DNA of 6,346 bases from Bermanella sp047628755 (GCA_047628755.1 JBLHVV010000141.1:1-6346); one strand, 5' to 3'. Shown: positions 1 to 5,813, counted from the first letter of the stretch. The notes: a model not told the origin generated them from the letters alone. A program made the numbers and translations.

Positions 1-71
1 ATGCGTGGTTGGCTGTGATGTCAAGATTTGCAGTTAACATTAATACGGCTTATTAATATTACCCAGCAAAT

Positions 72-120
72 AACAGCAAGGTTTAACTGAAAACATTTTT
101 TTCAGTTAAACCTTGCTGTT
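72..120. terminator. perfect 22-bp stem-loop, probable (bidirectional) terminator
   Basis: Bases 72-93 and 99-120 are exact reverse complements, giving a 22-bp stem with no mismatch and a 5-base loop (CATTT, 94-98). Seven of the 22 pairs are G-C. Read leftward, the stem is followed by a short T-rich stretch (ATTTGC), so it best fits the end of the leftward cvfB transcript. Read rightward, there is no T-run outside the stem, although four T's form the 3' side next to the loop. The lack of a clean U-tract keeps the terminator call moderate. A protein-binding palindrome or a decayed mobile-element end remain possible. Confidence 0.55.
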
Positions 121-144
121 GGAAAATGAACAGCGAATGAATTG

Positions 145-178
145 AAAAGAACACGCAATACACTTACTCTGTTCTTTT
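145..178 (-). repeat. 9-bp inverted repeat, weak stem-loop
   Basis: AAAAGAACA at 145-153 is the exact reverse complement of TGTTCTTTT at 170-178, with a 16-base loop. Read leftward, the stem ends in TTTT, so it could be a weak accessory terminator between the small broken ORF and the large stem-loop at 72-120. The loop is long and the stem AT-rich, so chance is a real alternative. Confidence 0.3.
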
Positions 179-199
179 GCTTAAAGCTGACATATGCAA

Positions 200-387
200 T
201 CAACTACTGGCCTTCTCGATATTTTTAAAAATATGGACGCCATCCGCTGATGAACACCTGCCCACCAACGAAAGAATCGATTCTAAAGGAGTCATGGCTT
301 CTCCATTATCGACTAAGTCTAGGAGCGGCCAGTATCTGTTTTAGAGCGAAATTGTAAAGCCTCTTTAGCACTTAAAGTAGTTTTCAT
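200..387 (-). pseudogene. small hypothetical ORF downstream of cvfB, apparently frameshifted
   Basis: The reading starts at the ATG at 387-385, seven bases after the cvfB stop on the same strand. It runs 22 codons (MKTTLSAKEALQFRSKTDTG plus RS) to a TAG at 321-319. A second frame is open through the same spot and continues to a TGA at 202-200. Its sequence reads PLLDLVDNGEAMTPLESILS, then LVGRCSSADGVHIFKNIEKA and SS. Adding one C in the GGCC at 330-327 joins the two into a single 62-residue protein without stop, with soluble-looking composition in both halves. The shift must lie between the stops that bound it, 319-343. The second half also has its own possible start: ATG at 295-293 with GGAG five bases upstream (304-301), giving 31 residues. 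I do not recognise the protein and assign no function. Alternatives are a true inactivating mutation, a sequencing error, or two tiny genes. Confidence 0.45.
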
Positions 388-394
388 CGTATTT

Positions 395-1243
395 CTATTT
401 TTTAACAAGAGTTATTTTAGTCTTGTCTAATAGTATACGTTTTTGCCTAAACAAAGACCCAATGGCTTTTTTGTATACATTTTTACTGACTGTAAAGCGC
501 TTAGAAATTTCATCTGCTGAGCTCTTATCAGTCAAGGTAGACAAGCCATCATGTGCAATTAGGTCTTCAATTATTTTCTCCTCTAAGGTGTTACGAGCAG
601 TTGGGTCGTGAAATTGAAAACACAGATCAATTTTTCCATCTTCACGAATACGCTTTATATAGCCTTTCATCGAATGACCAATTTTTATTGGTTGAAAAAC
701 TTCGTCTCTGAATAACAAGCCAATGTGTGAACCATTAATAATAGCTTTGTAGCCCATATCTGTCTGCCCACAGATCAGTAACTCTACTTCTTGTTTATCC
801 TCAAATGTGCCACCTTCTTCACTCGACTCTTCATATAAAAAGTCTTTGAGTTTGGTTGATGCCGCAAGTCGGCCAGTTTCTTCATCACAAAATACGTAGA
901 GTACATAAGATACTCCTTCTGACATGGGATAATCTTGCTCACTAAATGGTACTAGCAGGTCCTTTTCTAATCCCCAATCCACAAAAACACCTACTTTGGT
1001 GATACTGACCACTTTTAAATAAGCGCAATGATCAACCAATACCTTTGGGCGTCTGATGGTGGCGATAAGACGATCATCACTATCATGATAAATAAACGCA
1101 TTTACCATATCCCCTAGCTTACAACCTAAAGGTGCATTTTTAGTAGGGAGCAGAATCTGACCTTTGTCACCTGCGTCTAGGTAGAATCCAAAAGGCACCT
1201 CATTCACTACTTCTAGGTTATTGAACTTTCCAACTTGAGACAT
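395..1243 (-). CDS. cvfB: CvfB/YitL-family S1-domain RNA-binding protein
   Basis: The 282-residue product matches the CvfB (conserved virulence factor B, YitL) family in length and layout: three S1-like OB-fold domains (about residues 1-62, 66-133 and 145-212) and a C-terminal winged helix (about 220-280). The clearest signature is in the second S1 domain, where GVFVDWGLEKDLLVP (about 85-99) matches the family's GAFLDWGLEKDLLLP-like segment. Family members bind RNA and have been tied to regulation of virulence and metabolic genes in Staphylococcus and Streptococcus; the role in Gammaproteobacteria is poorly defined. The protein has no signal peptide or membrane segment and should be cytoplasmic. 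The ATG at 1243 has no obvious Shine-Dalgarno sequence in the A-rich leader, which is unusual next to its neighbours. It is divergent from the aminotransferase gene and is followed closely by a small broken ORF. Family assignment is firm, specific function is not. Confidence 0.85.
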   Translation of the reverse strand: MSQVGKFNNLEVVNEVPFGFYLDAGDKGQILLPTKNAPLGCKLGDMVNAFIYHDSDDRLIATIRRPKVLVDHCAYLKVVSITKVGVFVDWGLEKDLLVPFSEQDYPMSEGVSYVLYVFCDEETGRLAASTKLKDFLYEESSEEGGTFEDKQEVELLICGQTDMGYKAIINGSHIGLLFRDEVFQPIKIGHSMKGYIKRIREDGKIDLCFQFHDPTARNTLEEKIIEDLIAHDGLSTLTDKSSADEISKRFTVSKNVYKKAIGSLFRQKRILLDKTKITLVKK

Positions 1244-1256
1244 GATTTTTTGATTA

Positions 1257-1275
1257 TCTATAACGAAATTATAGA
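1257..1275 (-). promoter_or_regulatory. 7-bp dyad in the cvfB leader/promoter
   Basis: TCTATAA (1257-1263) and TTATAGA (1269-1275) are exact reverse complements around CGAAA. The right arm contains the perfect -10 hexamer TATAAT read leftward (1273-1268). The dyad sits 14-32 bases in front of the cvfB start codon, so it could be an operator overlapping the -10 or a small hairpin near the ribosome entry region. AT-rich sequence makes chance dyads common. Confidence 0.3.
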
Positions 1276-1295
1276 CATATTGTAACTGACCAATA
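1268..1295 (-). promoter_or_regulatory. candidate sigma-70 promoter of cvfB
   Basis: Read leftward, a perfect TATAAT lies at 1273-1268. TATTGG at 1295-1290 is a poor -35 match at 16-base spacing, and TTGGTC at 1293-1288 is closer in sequence but only 14 bases away. Transcription would start around 1260, leaving a leader of roughly 20 bases before cvfB. The -10 is convincing and the -35 is not. Confidence 0.35.
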
Positions 1296-1348
1296 CGTTA
1301 AGAAATATAGAAACAATGTATATATTGCTAAATTGATCGCTTTATTCA

Positions 1349-1357
1349 TGTCATAAT
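1349..1357 (+). promoter_or_regulatory. candidate extended -10 promoter of the dat-alr operon
   Basis: TG-T-CATAAT at 1349-1357 is an extended -10 element (TGn followed by a hexamer matching TATAAT in five of six positions). No good -35 lies at normal distance, as expected for extended -10 promoters. The predicted start, around 1364, lies after the GTG at 1360, which argues that translation begins at the ATG at 1393 rather than at that GTG. Confidence 0.4.
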
Positions 1358-1392
1358 TAGTGTCTTATATTCTGCTATCTATAGGGTGTTTT

Positions 1393-2262
1393 ATGGCTAT
1401 TGACAACAATATTGTATTTTTAAATGGTCAGTTTATACCTATATCCGAAGCTAAAATATCGCCTATGGACCGTGGTTTTTTATTTGGTGATGGTATATAC
1501 GAAGTGGTGCCATCTTATGCTACGAGGTTAGTGGGTTTTGGCTTACATATTGAACGTATGCAAAATGGTCTTAAAGCCATCGGTATTAAACTAAACATGG
1601 GCGTTGATGATTGGCGTAACATCGCACAAAACCTGATTGAAAAAAACGGTAAAGGCAACCTTGGGTTATACTTTCATGTTAGCCGCGGGGCCGATGTGAA
1701 AAGATTTCATGCTTATCCTGAACACATCCAACCAACAGTTTTTGCTTATGCGTTTGATATTCCAGCTGCCCCTATTGCTGATAAAAAAAGTGTCAAGCAA
1801 TACAAAGTCAACAGTACTGAAGACCTTCGTTGGAAACGTTGTCAGATTAAATCTACTTCATTGTTAGGTAATGTGATGCATTTTCAACAAGGACAAGAAG
1901 CCGGCGTGCATGAAACCATTTTATATAACCAGCGAAATGAGTTAACAGAAGCCAGTGCTTGTAACGTGTTTATTGTTAAAAATGAAGTAGTGATAACACC
2001 ACGCCTAGATAATCAATTACTGCCCGGTATTACGCGTAATATGTTGTTGGATATTTTACGAAAAGATGGCACTTTACAAGTACAAGAAAGAACAATCAGT
2101 ATGAGCGAAGTACGAACTGCGGACGAGCTGTGGCTAACCAGCTCAAGCAAGGAAATTGCACCTGTGGTTGAACTAGACGGAAAGCATGTGGGCAAAGGAA
2201 ATGTCGGTAATATTTGGTTACTTGCTCAATCCCTATATGCTGCGAATAAACATCATTATTAA
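1393..2262 (+). CDS. dat: D-amino-acid aminotransferase (PLP fold type IV)
   Basis: This is a class IV PLP aminotransferase that should interconvert D-alanine plus 2-oxoglutarate with pyruvate plus D-glutamate. The chosen ATG gives 289 residues, the usual size. An in-frame GTG at 1360 would add 11 residues (YILLSIGCF-like) not expected in the family; AGGG at 1383-1386 sits six bases before the ATG. Aligned by eye to the Bacillus YM-1 enzyme as I remember it, FGDGIYEV carries the conserved Tyr36, RWKRCQIKS the PLP lysine Lys153, and ELTEASACNVF Glu186, which contacts the pyridine nitrogen. SRGADVKRFHAYP (97-109) contains the R-x-H pair (Arg104, His106) that traps the substrate carboxylate in D-amino-acid enzymes. 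That points away from branched-chain aminotransferase and aminodeoxychorismate lyase, the main alternatives. alr follows after 40 bases, so the two are probably co-transcribed. Confidence 0.85.
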   Translation: MAIDNNIVFLNGQFIPISEAKISPMDRGFLFGDGIYEVVPSYATRLVGFGLHIERMQNGLKAIGIKLNMGVDDWRNIAQNLIEKNGKGNLGLYFHVSRGADVKRFHAYPEHIQPTVFAYAFDIPAAPIADKKSVKQYKVNSTEDLRWKRCQIKSTSLLGNVMHFQQGQEAGVHETILYNQRNELTEASACNVFIVKNEVVITPRLDNQLLPGITRNMLLDILRKDGTLQVQERTISMSEVRTADELWLTSSSKEIAPVVELDGKHVGKGNVGNIWLLAQSLYAANKHHY

Positions 2263-2302
2263 ATCAATTCTTTTAACAATAGCTAGGATCTAAACAAGCC
2301 AT

Positions 2303-3400
2303 ATGTCTCGACCTGCCAAAATTATTATCGATTTAGCCGCTATTAAGGCTAATTGCCGTTTGGCACAATCTATTGCACCACATTCGAAAACTGTTGCCGT
2401 GATAAAGGCCGATGCCTATGGTCATGGAGCGGTAGAGGTGGCAAAAGCAGTTGAGTCACAAGTTGATATGTTCACAGTATCCTGTCTTGAAGAAGCTATG
2501 ATTCTTCGACAAAACGATTTGAAAAAACCTATTCTATTACTCGAAGGATGTTTTGATAAAACCGAATTGAAGGTTGCTATGGACAACCAGTGCGAACTTG
2601 TAGTGCACAGTAGCGCACAGCTAGAACAGTTGCTTAGTGTCACACTTGAAATACCAGTAAAAGTTTGGTTGAAAATCGATACTGGCATGCATAGATTGGG
2701 GATCTTACCGCAACAGGTTGAATCGATATATGCCGAGTTGATGGCATCACCTAACGTTAAAAGTATCGTCTTAATGACTCACTTCGCCCATGCTGACGAT
2801 ACTGATGGTGCACACACTGCATTACAAATTAGTCGATTCAAAAATTGTATTCAGCCGATCCTTACTAATACTAGTCAACAAGTAGAGCTGAGTATGGCCA
2901 ACTCCGCAGCCTTGTTATCTTGGGATCAAACCAGAGTAGACTGGAATCGTCCAGGGATCATGCTGTACGGTCTGAGTCCATTCACTGGACCCATGGACTC
3001 AGCTAAGCAGCTTATCCCTGCCATGAATTTTGAGTCACAAGTCATAGCATTACGTGAAATTTTAACTGGAGAATCCGTTGGTTACGGCTGCACATGGACG
3101 GCACTACGCCCATCTGTTATTGCTACTATTGCGGTAGGTTATGGTGATGGTTATCCGCGTACCGCAAAATCGGGAACACCAGTGCTAATCAATCAGCAGC
3201 GAGCACCGCTGGCGGGCAGGGTGTCCATGGACTTAATTTCTGTAGATGTTACTGACCTTGCGAATGTTCAAATTGGCGACAAAGCCTTGTTGTGGGGTAA
3301 GGAATTATCGGCTAATGAAGTAGCAAGTTGGGCAGATACTATTGGTTATGAGTTAGTAACCAGAATGCCTAGACGTGTGGCTAGGCATTTTACTAGTTAA
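2303..3400 (+). CDS. alr: alanine racemase
   Basis: This PLP enzyme interconverts L- and D-alanine and so supplies D-alanine for peptidoglycan. The 365-residue length is typical. The N-terminal barrel shows VAVIKADAYGHG (31-42) with the PLP lysine Lys35, KIDTGMHRLG (124-133) with Arg131, and RPGIMLYG (216-223). The C-terminal domain has SVGYG with the catalytic Tyr261 and GRVSMD (305-310) with the substrate-contacting Met308. All key residues are present, so it should be active. The ATG is the only sensible start; the nearest AGGA (2285-2288) is 14 bases away, so the ribosome binding site is weak. It lies behind the D-amino-acid aminotransferase gene, which fits a D-Ala/D-Glu supply operon. 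Many Gammaproteobacteria instead place alr next to dnaB. Whether it is the biosynthetic or a catabolic (DadX-type) racemase cannot be told from sequence, but no dadA is nearby. Confidence 0.95.
   Translation: MSRPAKIIIDLAAIKANCRLAQSIAPHSKTVAVIKADAYGHGAVEVAKAVESQVDMFTVSCLEEAMILRQNDLKKPILLLEGCFDKTELKVAMDNQCELVVHSSAQLEQLLSVTLEIPVKVWLKIDTGMHRLGILPQQVESIYAELMASPNVKSIVLMTHFAHADDTDGAHTALQISRFKNCIQPILTNTSQQVELSMANSAALLSWDQTRVDWNRPGIMLYGLSPFTGPMDSAKQLIPAMNFESQVIALREILTGESVGYGCTWTALRPSVIATIAVGYGDGYPRTAKSGTPVLINQQRAPLAGRVSMDLISVDVTDLANVQIGDKALLWGKELSANEVASWADTIGYELVTRMPRRVARHFTS
3364..3389 (+). terminator. stem-loop inside the last codons of alr
   Basis: AATGCCTAG (3364-3372) and CTAGGCATT (3381-3389) are exact reverse complements around an 8-base loop, followed by TTACTAGTTAA. 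The 3' arm ends in TTT, so this may be a weak intrinsic terminator embedded in the alr reading frame. No hairpin is seen in the 39 bases between alr and the convergent cmoB, which makes the call more attractive. The U-run is short. Confidence 0.35.
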
Positions 3401-3426
3401 GGTTAGGTAAAGGTTAGGTTAGGTTA
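3401..3426. repeat. GGTTA pentanucleotide repeats between alr and cmoB
   Basis: The spacer of the convergent alr and cmoB genes is built mostly from GGTTA units: 3401-3405, a GGTAA variant at 3406-3410, then 3412-3416, 3417-3421 and 3422-3426 in tandem. A further GGTTA at 3438-3442 overlaps the cmoB stop. It resembles a small microsatellite made by replication slippage. No function is evident. Confidence 0.7.
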
Positions 3427-3439
3427 AAGTAAGTCAAGG

Positions 3440-4411
3440 TTAACATTCAGCAACTAAGACGGCTCTAAGCGGAGCAGGGTAACCCTCAATGGTTTTACCA
3501 AAGTCGTTTGGGTCAAGAAAGTCTAGCAAGGATTGGCTATGCATCCACTCGGTTGTTCTTTGTTCTTCCAACGTTGTAAGCCCTACATCCACCACTCGAA
3601 TATTTTTGAAACCCACTTTTTGCATCCATATGATTAACGCTGCGGTGCTGGGTAAATACCATACATTACGCATTTGTGCATAACGTTCACCAGGCATAAA
3701 AACAGTTTGTTCGTCGCCTTCTACCACTAATGTTTCAAGTACTAATTCTCCACCTTTACGGAGTTGATTTTTTAACTGGTATAAAAAGTCTATTGGGCTG
3801 CGCCTGTGATACAACACACCCATAGAAAACACGGTGTCAAACGCTTTTAATTCAGGTAATTGCTCCACGCCTACTGGTAATAAGTGGATCCGTGGATCAG
3901 GATTAAAGTGTTTAATCGCTTGAAATTGCATTAAAAAGAGTTGTGATGGGTCTGCTCCTACTACCATCTTGGCGTGTTCACCTAACATACGCCACATATG
4001 ATAACCGCTGCCACAACCTACATCCAAAACATAGCGGTCTTTAAGGCAGTGAATATGAGGTTGCACTCTGTCCCACTTCCAGTCAGAACGCCACTCGGTA
4101 TCGATATGAATACCATGCAGATAAAATGGCCCCTTTCGCCAAGGCATAAACTGTTTGAGTAACCCAATTATTTGTTTTTGGGTATATTCATTAATATCCG
4201 TTGTGTTTCCAAATTCCACTGTGCCCTCCAAGTTCATGGAGGAGGGCGTTGTTTCAGGCAGCTTGCTAAGCAACTTTACCCATTTAGAAAAATCTCCGTG
4301 TAACTGTTCTTTTTGCCAAGTAGCAATTTGTGCGGGTAGCACCTCTAACCAATGGCTTAAAGGTGAATCAGCGATATGTTTGTAAAAATCATTAAACCAA
4401 TTAACAGCCAA
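3440..4411 (-). CDS. cmoB: tRNA U34 carboxymethyltransferase CmoB
   Basis: CmoB transfers the carboxymethyl group of carboxy-SAM to 5-hydroxyuridine at position 34 of certain tRNAs, giving 5-oxyacetyluridine, which widens wobble decoding. The 323-residue length equals that of E. coli CmoB, and the sequence is very close to it from memory. Landmarks are PLSHWLEVLPAQIA (17-30), WRKGPF (91-96) with Lys93, DTEWRSDWKWDRV (104-116), the SAM motif LDVGCGSGYHMWRM (129-142), FSMGVLYHRRSP (195-206) with Met197 and Tyr201, RYAQMRNV (243-250) and Arg316 near the end. These correspond to the E. coli carboxy-SAM contacts Lys91, Met196, Tyr200 and Arg315. Translation starts at a TTG (4411-4409): the frame is closed upstream by a TGA with no ATG or GTG between, and GGAGG precedes it. 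It lies downstream of cmoA but across a 169-base spacer. Confidence 0.96.
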   Translation of the reverse strand: MAVNWFNDFYKHIADSPLSHWLEVLPAQIATWQKEQLHGDFSKWVKLLSKLPETTPSSMNLEGTVEFGNTTDINEYTQKQIIGLLKQFMPWRKGPFYLHGIHIDTEWRSDWKWDRVQPHIHCLKDRYVLDVGCGSGYHMWRMLGEHAKMVVGADPSQLFLMQFQAIKHFNPDPRIHLLPVGVEQLPELKAFDTVFSMGVLYHRRSPIDFLYQLKNQLRKGGELVLETLVVEGDEQTVFMPGERYAQMRNVWYLPSTAALIIWMQKVGFKNIRVVDVGLTTLEEQRTTEWMHSQSLLDFLDPNDFGKTIEGYPAPLRAVLVAEC

Positions 4412-4415
4412 GTGG

Positions 4416-4420
4416 CCTCC
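4416..4420 (-). promoter_or_regulatory. strong Shine-Dalgarno deciding the TTG start of cmoB
   Basis: Read leftward, GGAGG at 4420-4416 is followed by four bases and the TTG at 4411-4409. The next in-frame stop upstream is a TGA at 4444-4442 with no other start in between, so this site fixes the unusual start codon. The spacing is slightly short. Confidence 0.7.
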
Positions 4421-4484
4421 AGAATGTAAAGCAGTTTCCCGTCATGAATTTCTAGCCACGAGGTAAAAAATAAAAAAATCAATA

Positions 4485-4536
4485 AACGTTATTATTTATA
4501 ATAATGTTTTAGATTGACGGTAAATTGAATCTAAAA
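4485..4536. repeat. two overlapping AT-rich hairpins in the cmoA-cmoB spacer
   Basis: Bases 4485-4508 form a 24-base near-palindrome: AACGTTATTAT and ATAATAATGTT pair with one G-T wobble around two T's. Overlapping it, TTTTAGATT (4507-4515) is the exact reverse complement of AATCTAAAA (4528-4536), with a 12-base loop. The two stems share 4507-4508. Read leftward, the region is entered through a T8 run (4540-4533) and left through T7 and T6 runs (4478-4465). It could attenuate or end cmoA transcription, or protect the mRNA end. Extreme AT content makes some of this expected by chance. Confidence 0.4.
4495..4524 (-). promoter_or_regulatory. possible internal promoter for cmoB
   Basis: Read leftward, TTTACC at 4524-4519 (four of six -35 positions) is 18 bases from TATAAA at 4500-4495 (five of six -10 positions). 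This would give cmoB its own start around 4488, with a leader of about 75 bases. It overlaps the near-palindrome at 4485-4508. In AT-rich DNA such matches are common, so confidence is low. Confidence 0.25.
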
Positions 4537-4580
4537 AAAATTACATAGCTCGAATGGCGCGGCGACCAACTTCGTTGCTT

Positions 4581-5312
4581 TTAGGTTTTTATTGCGACCA
4601 TTGATGCAAAATTAAAACAGGTAAACCAGCGAATAACATCAGTAAAACCTACTTGTTTTAATCTGTCTTTGTGTTGCTCAAACGTTTCAGTGCGCATAAC
4701 ATCTTCTAATGCGGTGCGTTTTTGACTTATTTCTAATTCGCTATACCCATTTCTGCGTTTAAATTCATGGTGAAGTTCGACCACTAAATTATTACCTTGT
4801 TCGGTATTATGAGTAAGCTTTTCAGATAACAACAAAACCCCACCTGAATTTAGGCCAGCATATATTTTGTGCAAAATATCAATACGTTGTTCCGGTGGGA
4901 TAAATTGCAAAGTGAAATTCATCACGACACACGATGCATTTTTAATGTCAATATTTTGTATATCATCACAAATAACACTTATCGGTGTAGCTGCTTTAAA
5001 TGCCTTTACATGCAACTCACAGCGTTGTGCCATGGCAGATGAGTTATCAATGGCTAAAATTTGGCAGTTCTCAGTCTGAATATATTTGCTGGCGGCTAAA
5101 CTCACTGCGCCTAATGAACAACCTAAATCGTATATATTACTTTGTGGTTGAGAATATTTAGCACAAATTTGACCTATGGTATCAACTATTGTGCTGTATC
5201 CAGGCACAGAACGCTGGATCATGTCAGGAAAGACTTCCGCTACCGATTGGTCAAATCGAAATTCGCCCACCTGTTGCGGCTGTGAATAAATGGTGTCTTT
5301 AACATCTTGCAT
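4581..5312 (-). CDS. cmoA: carboxy-S-adenosyl-L-methionine synthase CmoA
   Basis: CmoA converts S-adenosylmethionine and prephenate into carboxy-SAM (with phenylpyruvate), the cofactor then used by CmoB. The 243 residues carry the family landmarks: FDQSVAEVFPDMIQRSVPGY (20-39) with Tyr39, the SAM motif IYDLGCSLGA (60-69) with Gly64-Ser66, Asp89-Asn90 in AIDNSSAM, Asp117-Ile118, Asn132 in MNFTLQF, and Arg199 in YSELEISQKRT. These positions coincide with the ligand residues of E. coli CmoA as I recall them, so activity is expected. The ATG at 5312 starts at the family's usual point; the nearest AGG is about 13 bases upstream, a weak site. The gene is divergent from the response regulator across about 500 bases and precedes cmoB on the same strand. 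Confidence 0.96.
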   Translation of the reverse strand: MQDVKDTIYSQPQQVGEFRFDQSVAEVFPDMIQRSVPGYSTIVDTIGQICAKYSQPQSNIYDLGCSLGAVSLAASKYIQTENCQILAIDNSSAMAQRCELHVKAFKAATPISVICDDIQNIDIKNASCVVMNFTLQFIPPEQRIDILHKIYAGLNSGGVLLLSEKLTHNTEQGNNLVVELHHEFKRRNGYSELEISQKRTALEDVMRTETFEQHKDRLKQVGFTDVIRWFTCFNFASMVAIKT

Positions 5313-5334
5313 GCTGGCGAATTGACCTGAATAT

Positions 5335-5362
5335 AAAATATTTTACAATTCTACCTGTGCAA
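5335..5362 (-). promoter_or_regulatory. possible cmoA promoter
   Basis: Read leftward, TTGCAC (5362-5357) and TATTTT (5340-5335) are spaced by 16 bases; TAAAAT is an overlapping alternative -10 one step upstream. Transcription would start a few bases further on, about 20 bases before the cmoA start codon. Both hexamers are imperfect. Confidence 0.25.
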
Positions 5363-5580
5363 TCTAATCCAAGCAATTTCTCAACTCAAAACAGTAAGAT
5401 TAAGTCGTTCTGCTGAACATTAACTAAAACAGTAATAATGTGCATTTTAAACATCGAAGTATTAAACAAAAAGAGTCCATAACAGAAATTTTAGGCTTTA
5501 TTGTTATTTCCAAAGCAATTTATTATATTTCTGGTGTACTCAAAATAAAATTATAAAAAAACATAACTCACTTTTTTTAA

Positions 5581-5610
5581 AAACGGCAAAAAACAGCAAA
5601 AAACAGCAAA
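5581..5610 (+). repeat. three 10-bp direct repeats with phased A-tracts
   Basis: AAACGGCAAA, AAACAGCAAA and AAACAGCAAA follow each other without a gap, differing at one base. Each junction forms a run of six A's, so A-tracts recur every 10 bases, close to one helical turn; such phasing bends DNA. They lie about 200 bases upstream of the response regulator start, where they could be an architectural or protein-binding element, or a simple slippage repeat. Confidence 0.75.
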
Positions 5611-5763
5611 AATTAATTAATAGTTATGTGATGTTAATCCCCTAATTATCTGAGCATAGATGATTTATTTTTTAAAGTAGCTTAATAAATGGACAATAAC
5701 TTTAATGAAATAAACTTAGCCTGATAAATAAGCTATAAATATGAATTATGCCTTCATTAGTTG

Positions 5764-5781
5764 AGACTAAAGTATTAGTCT
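5764..5781. promoter_or_regulatory. 18-base dyad upstream of the response regulator
   Basis: AGACTAA (5764-5770) and TTAGTCT (5775-5781) are exact reverse complements around AGTA. Further out, CCTT at 5751 and AAGG at 5786-5789 could extend it imperfectly. It ends 32 bases before the GTG start, a position suitable for an operator (for example autoregulation) or a leader hairpin. The flanking AAGG would serve as Shine-Dalgarno only for the alternative TTG start at 5796. Confidence 0.4.
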
Positions 5782-5813
5782 AAATAAGGTTATATTTGTA
5801 TAGGTTAATTTTA

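Larger units (their letters stand above)
1..199. other. left-edge non-coding stretch, possible tail of a rightward gene
   Basis: No complete gene is visible here. On the plus strand one frame stays open from base 3 to a TAA at 54-56 (17 codons, ending NINTAY), and another from base 2 to a TAA at 35-37. Either could be the last codons of a gene entering from the left, but the stretch is too short to decide. The rest of the region is occupied by two inverted repeats, at 72-120 and 145-178. Such a layout fits the space between a rightward gene outside the window and the leftward cvfB transcript. Confidence 0.4.
5313..5813. other. 501-base AT-rich divergent spacer, no gene found
   Basis: No reading frame of convincing length or composition is visible on either strand between cmoA and the response regulator. 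The stretch contains the cmoA promoter candidate near its left end, a pair of A7/T7 runs at 5555-5561 and 5572-5578, the phased 10-bp repeats at 5581-5610, and a dyad at 5764-5781. TATAAA at 5734-5739 is a possible -10 for the regulator gene but has no good -35. The length and structure suggest a regulated promoter region rather than a lost gene. Confidence 0.55.

Noticed and set aside
219..234. Perfect 16-base palindrome ATATTTTTAAAAATAT
   Set aside because: It falls inside the second half of the small leftward ORF (codons for IFKNI) and consists only of A and T, so it is likely to arise by chance.
423..611. Rightward open frame inside cvfB, and similar frames opposite dat, alr, cmoB, cmoA and the regulator gene
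   Set aside because: They lie antisense to well-supported genes, have no recognisable family features, and are explained by the coding strand's composition.
1360..1392. GTG at 1360 as start of the aminotransferase
   Set aside because: It adds 11 residues not expected in the family, lies upstream of the likely transcription start, and the ATG at 1393 has AGGG at proper spacing.
4551..4568. GC-rich patch after cmoA as a terminator or REP-like element
   Set aside because: No stem longer than four base pairs can be drawn, and it is not followed directly by a T-run on the relevant strand.
5627..5642. Possible CRP site beginning with TGTGA
   Set aside because: Only the left half matches; the right half reads TCCCC instead of TCACA.
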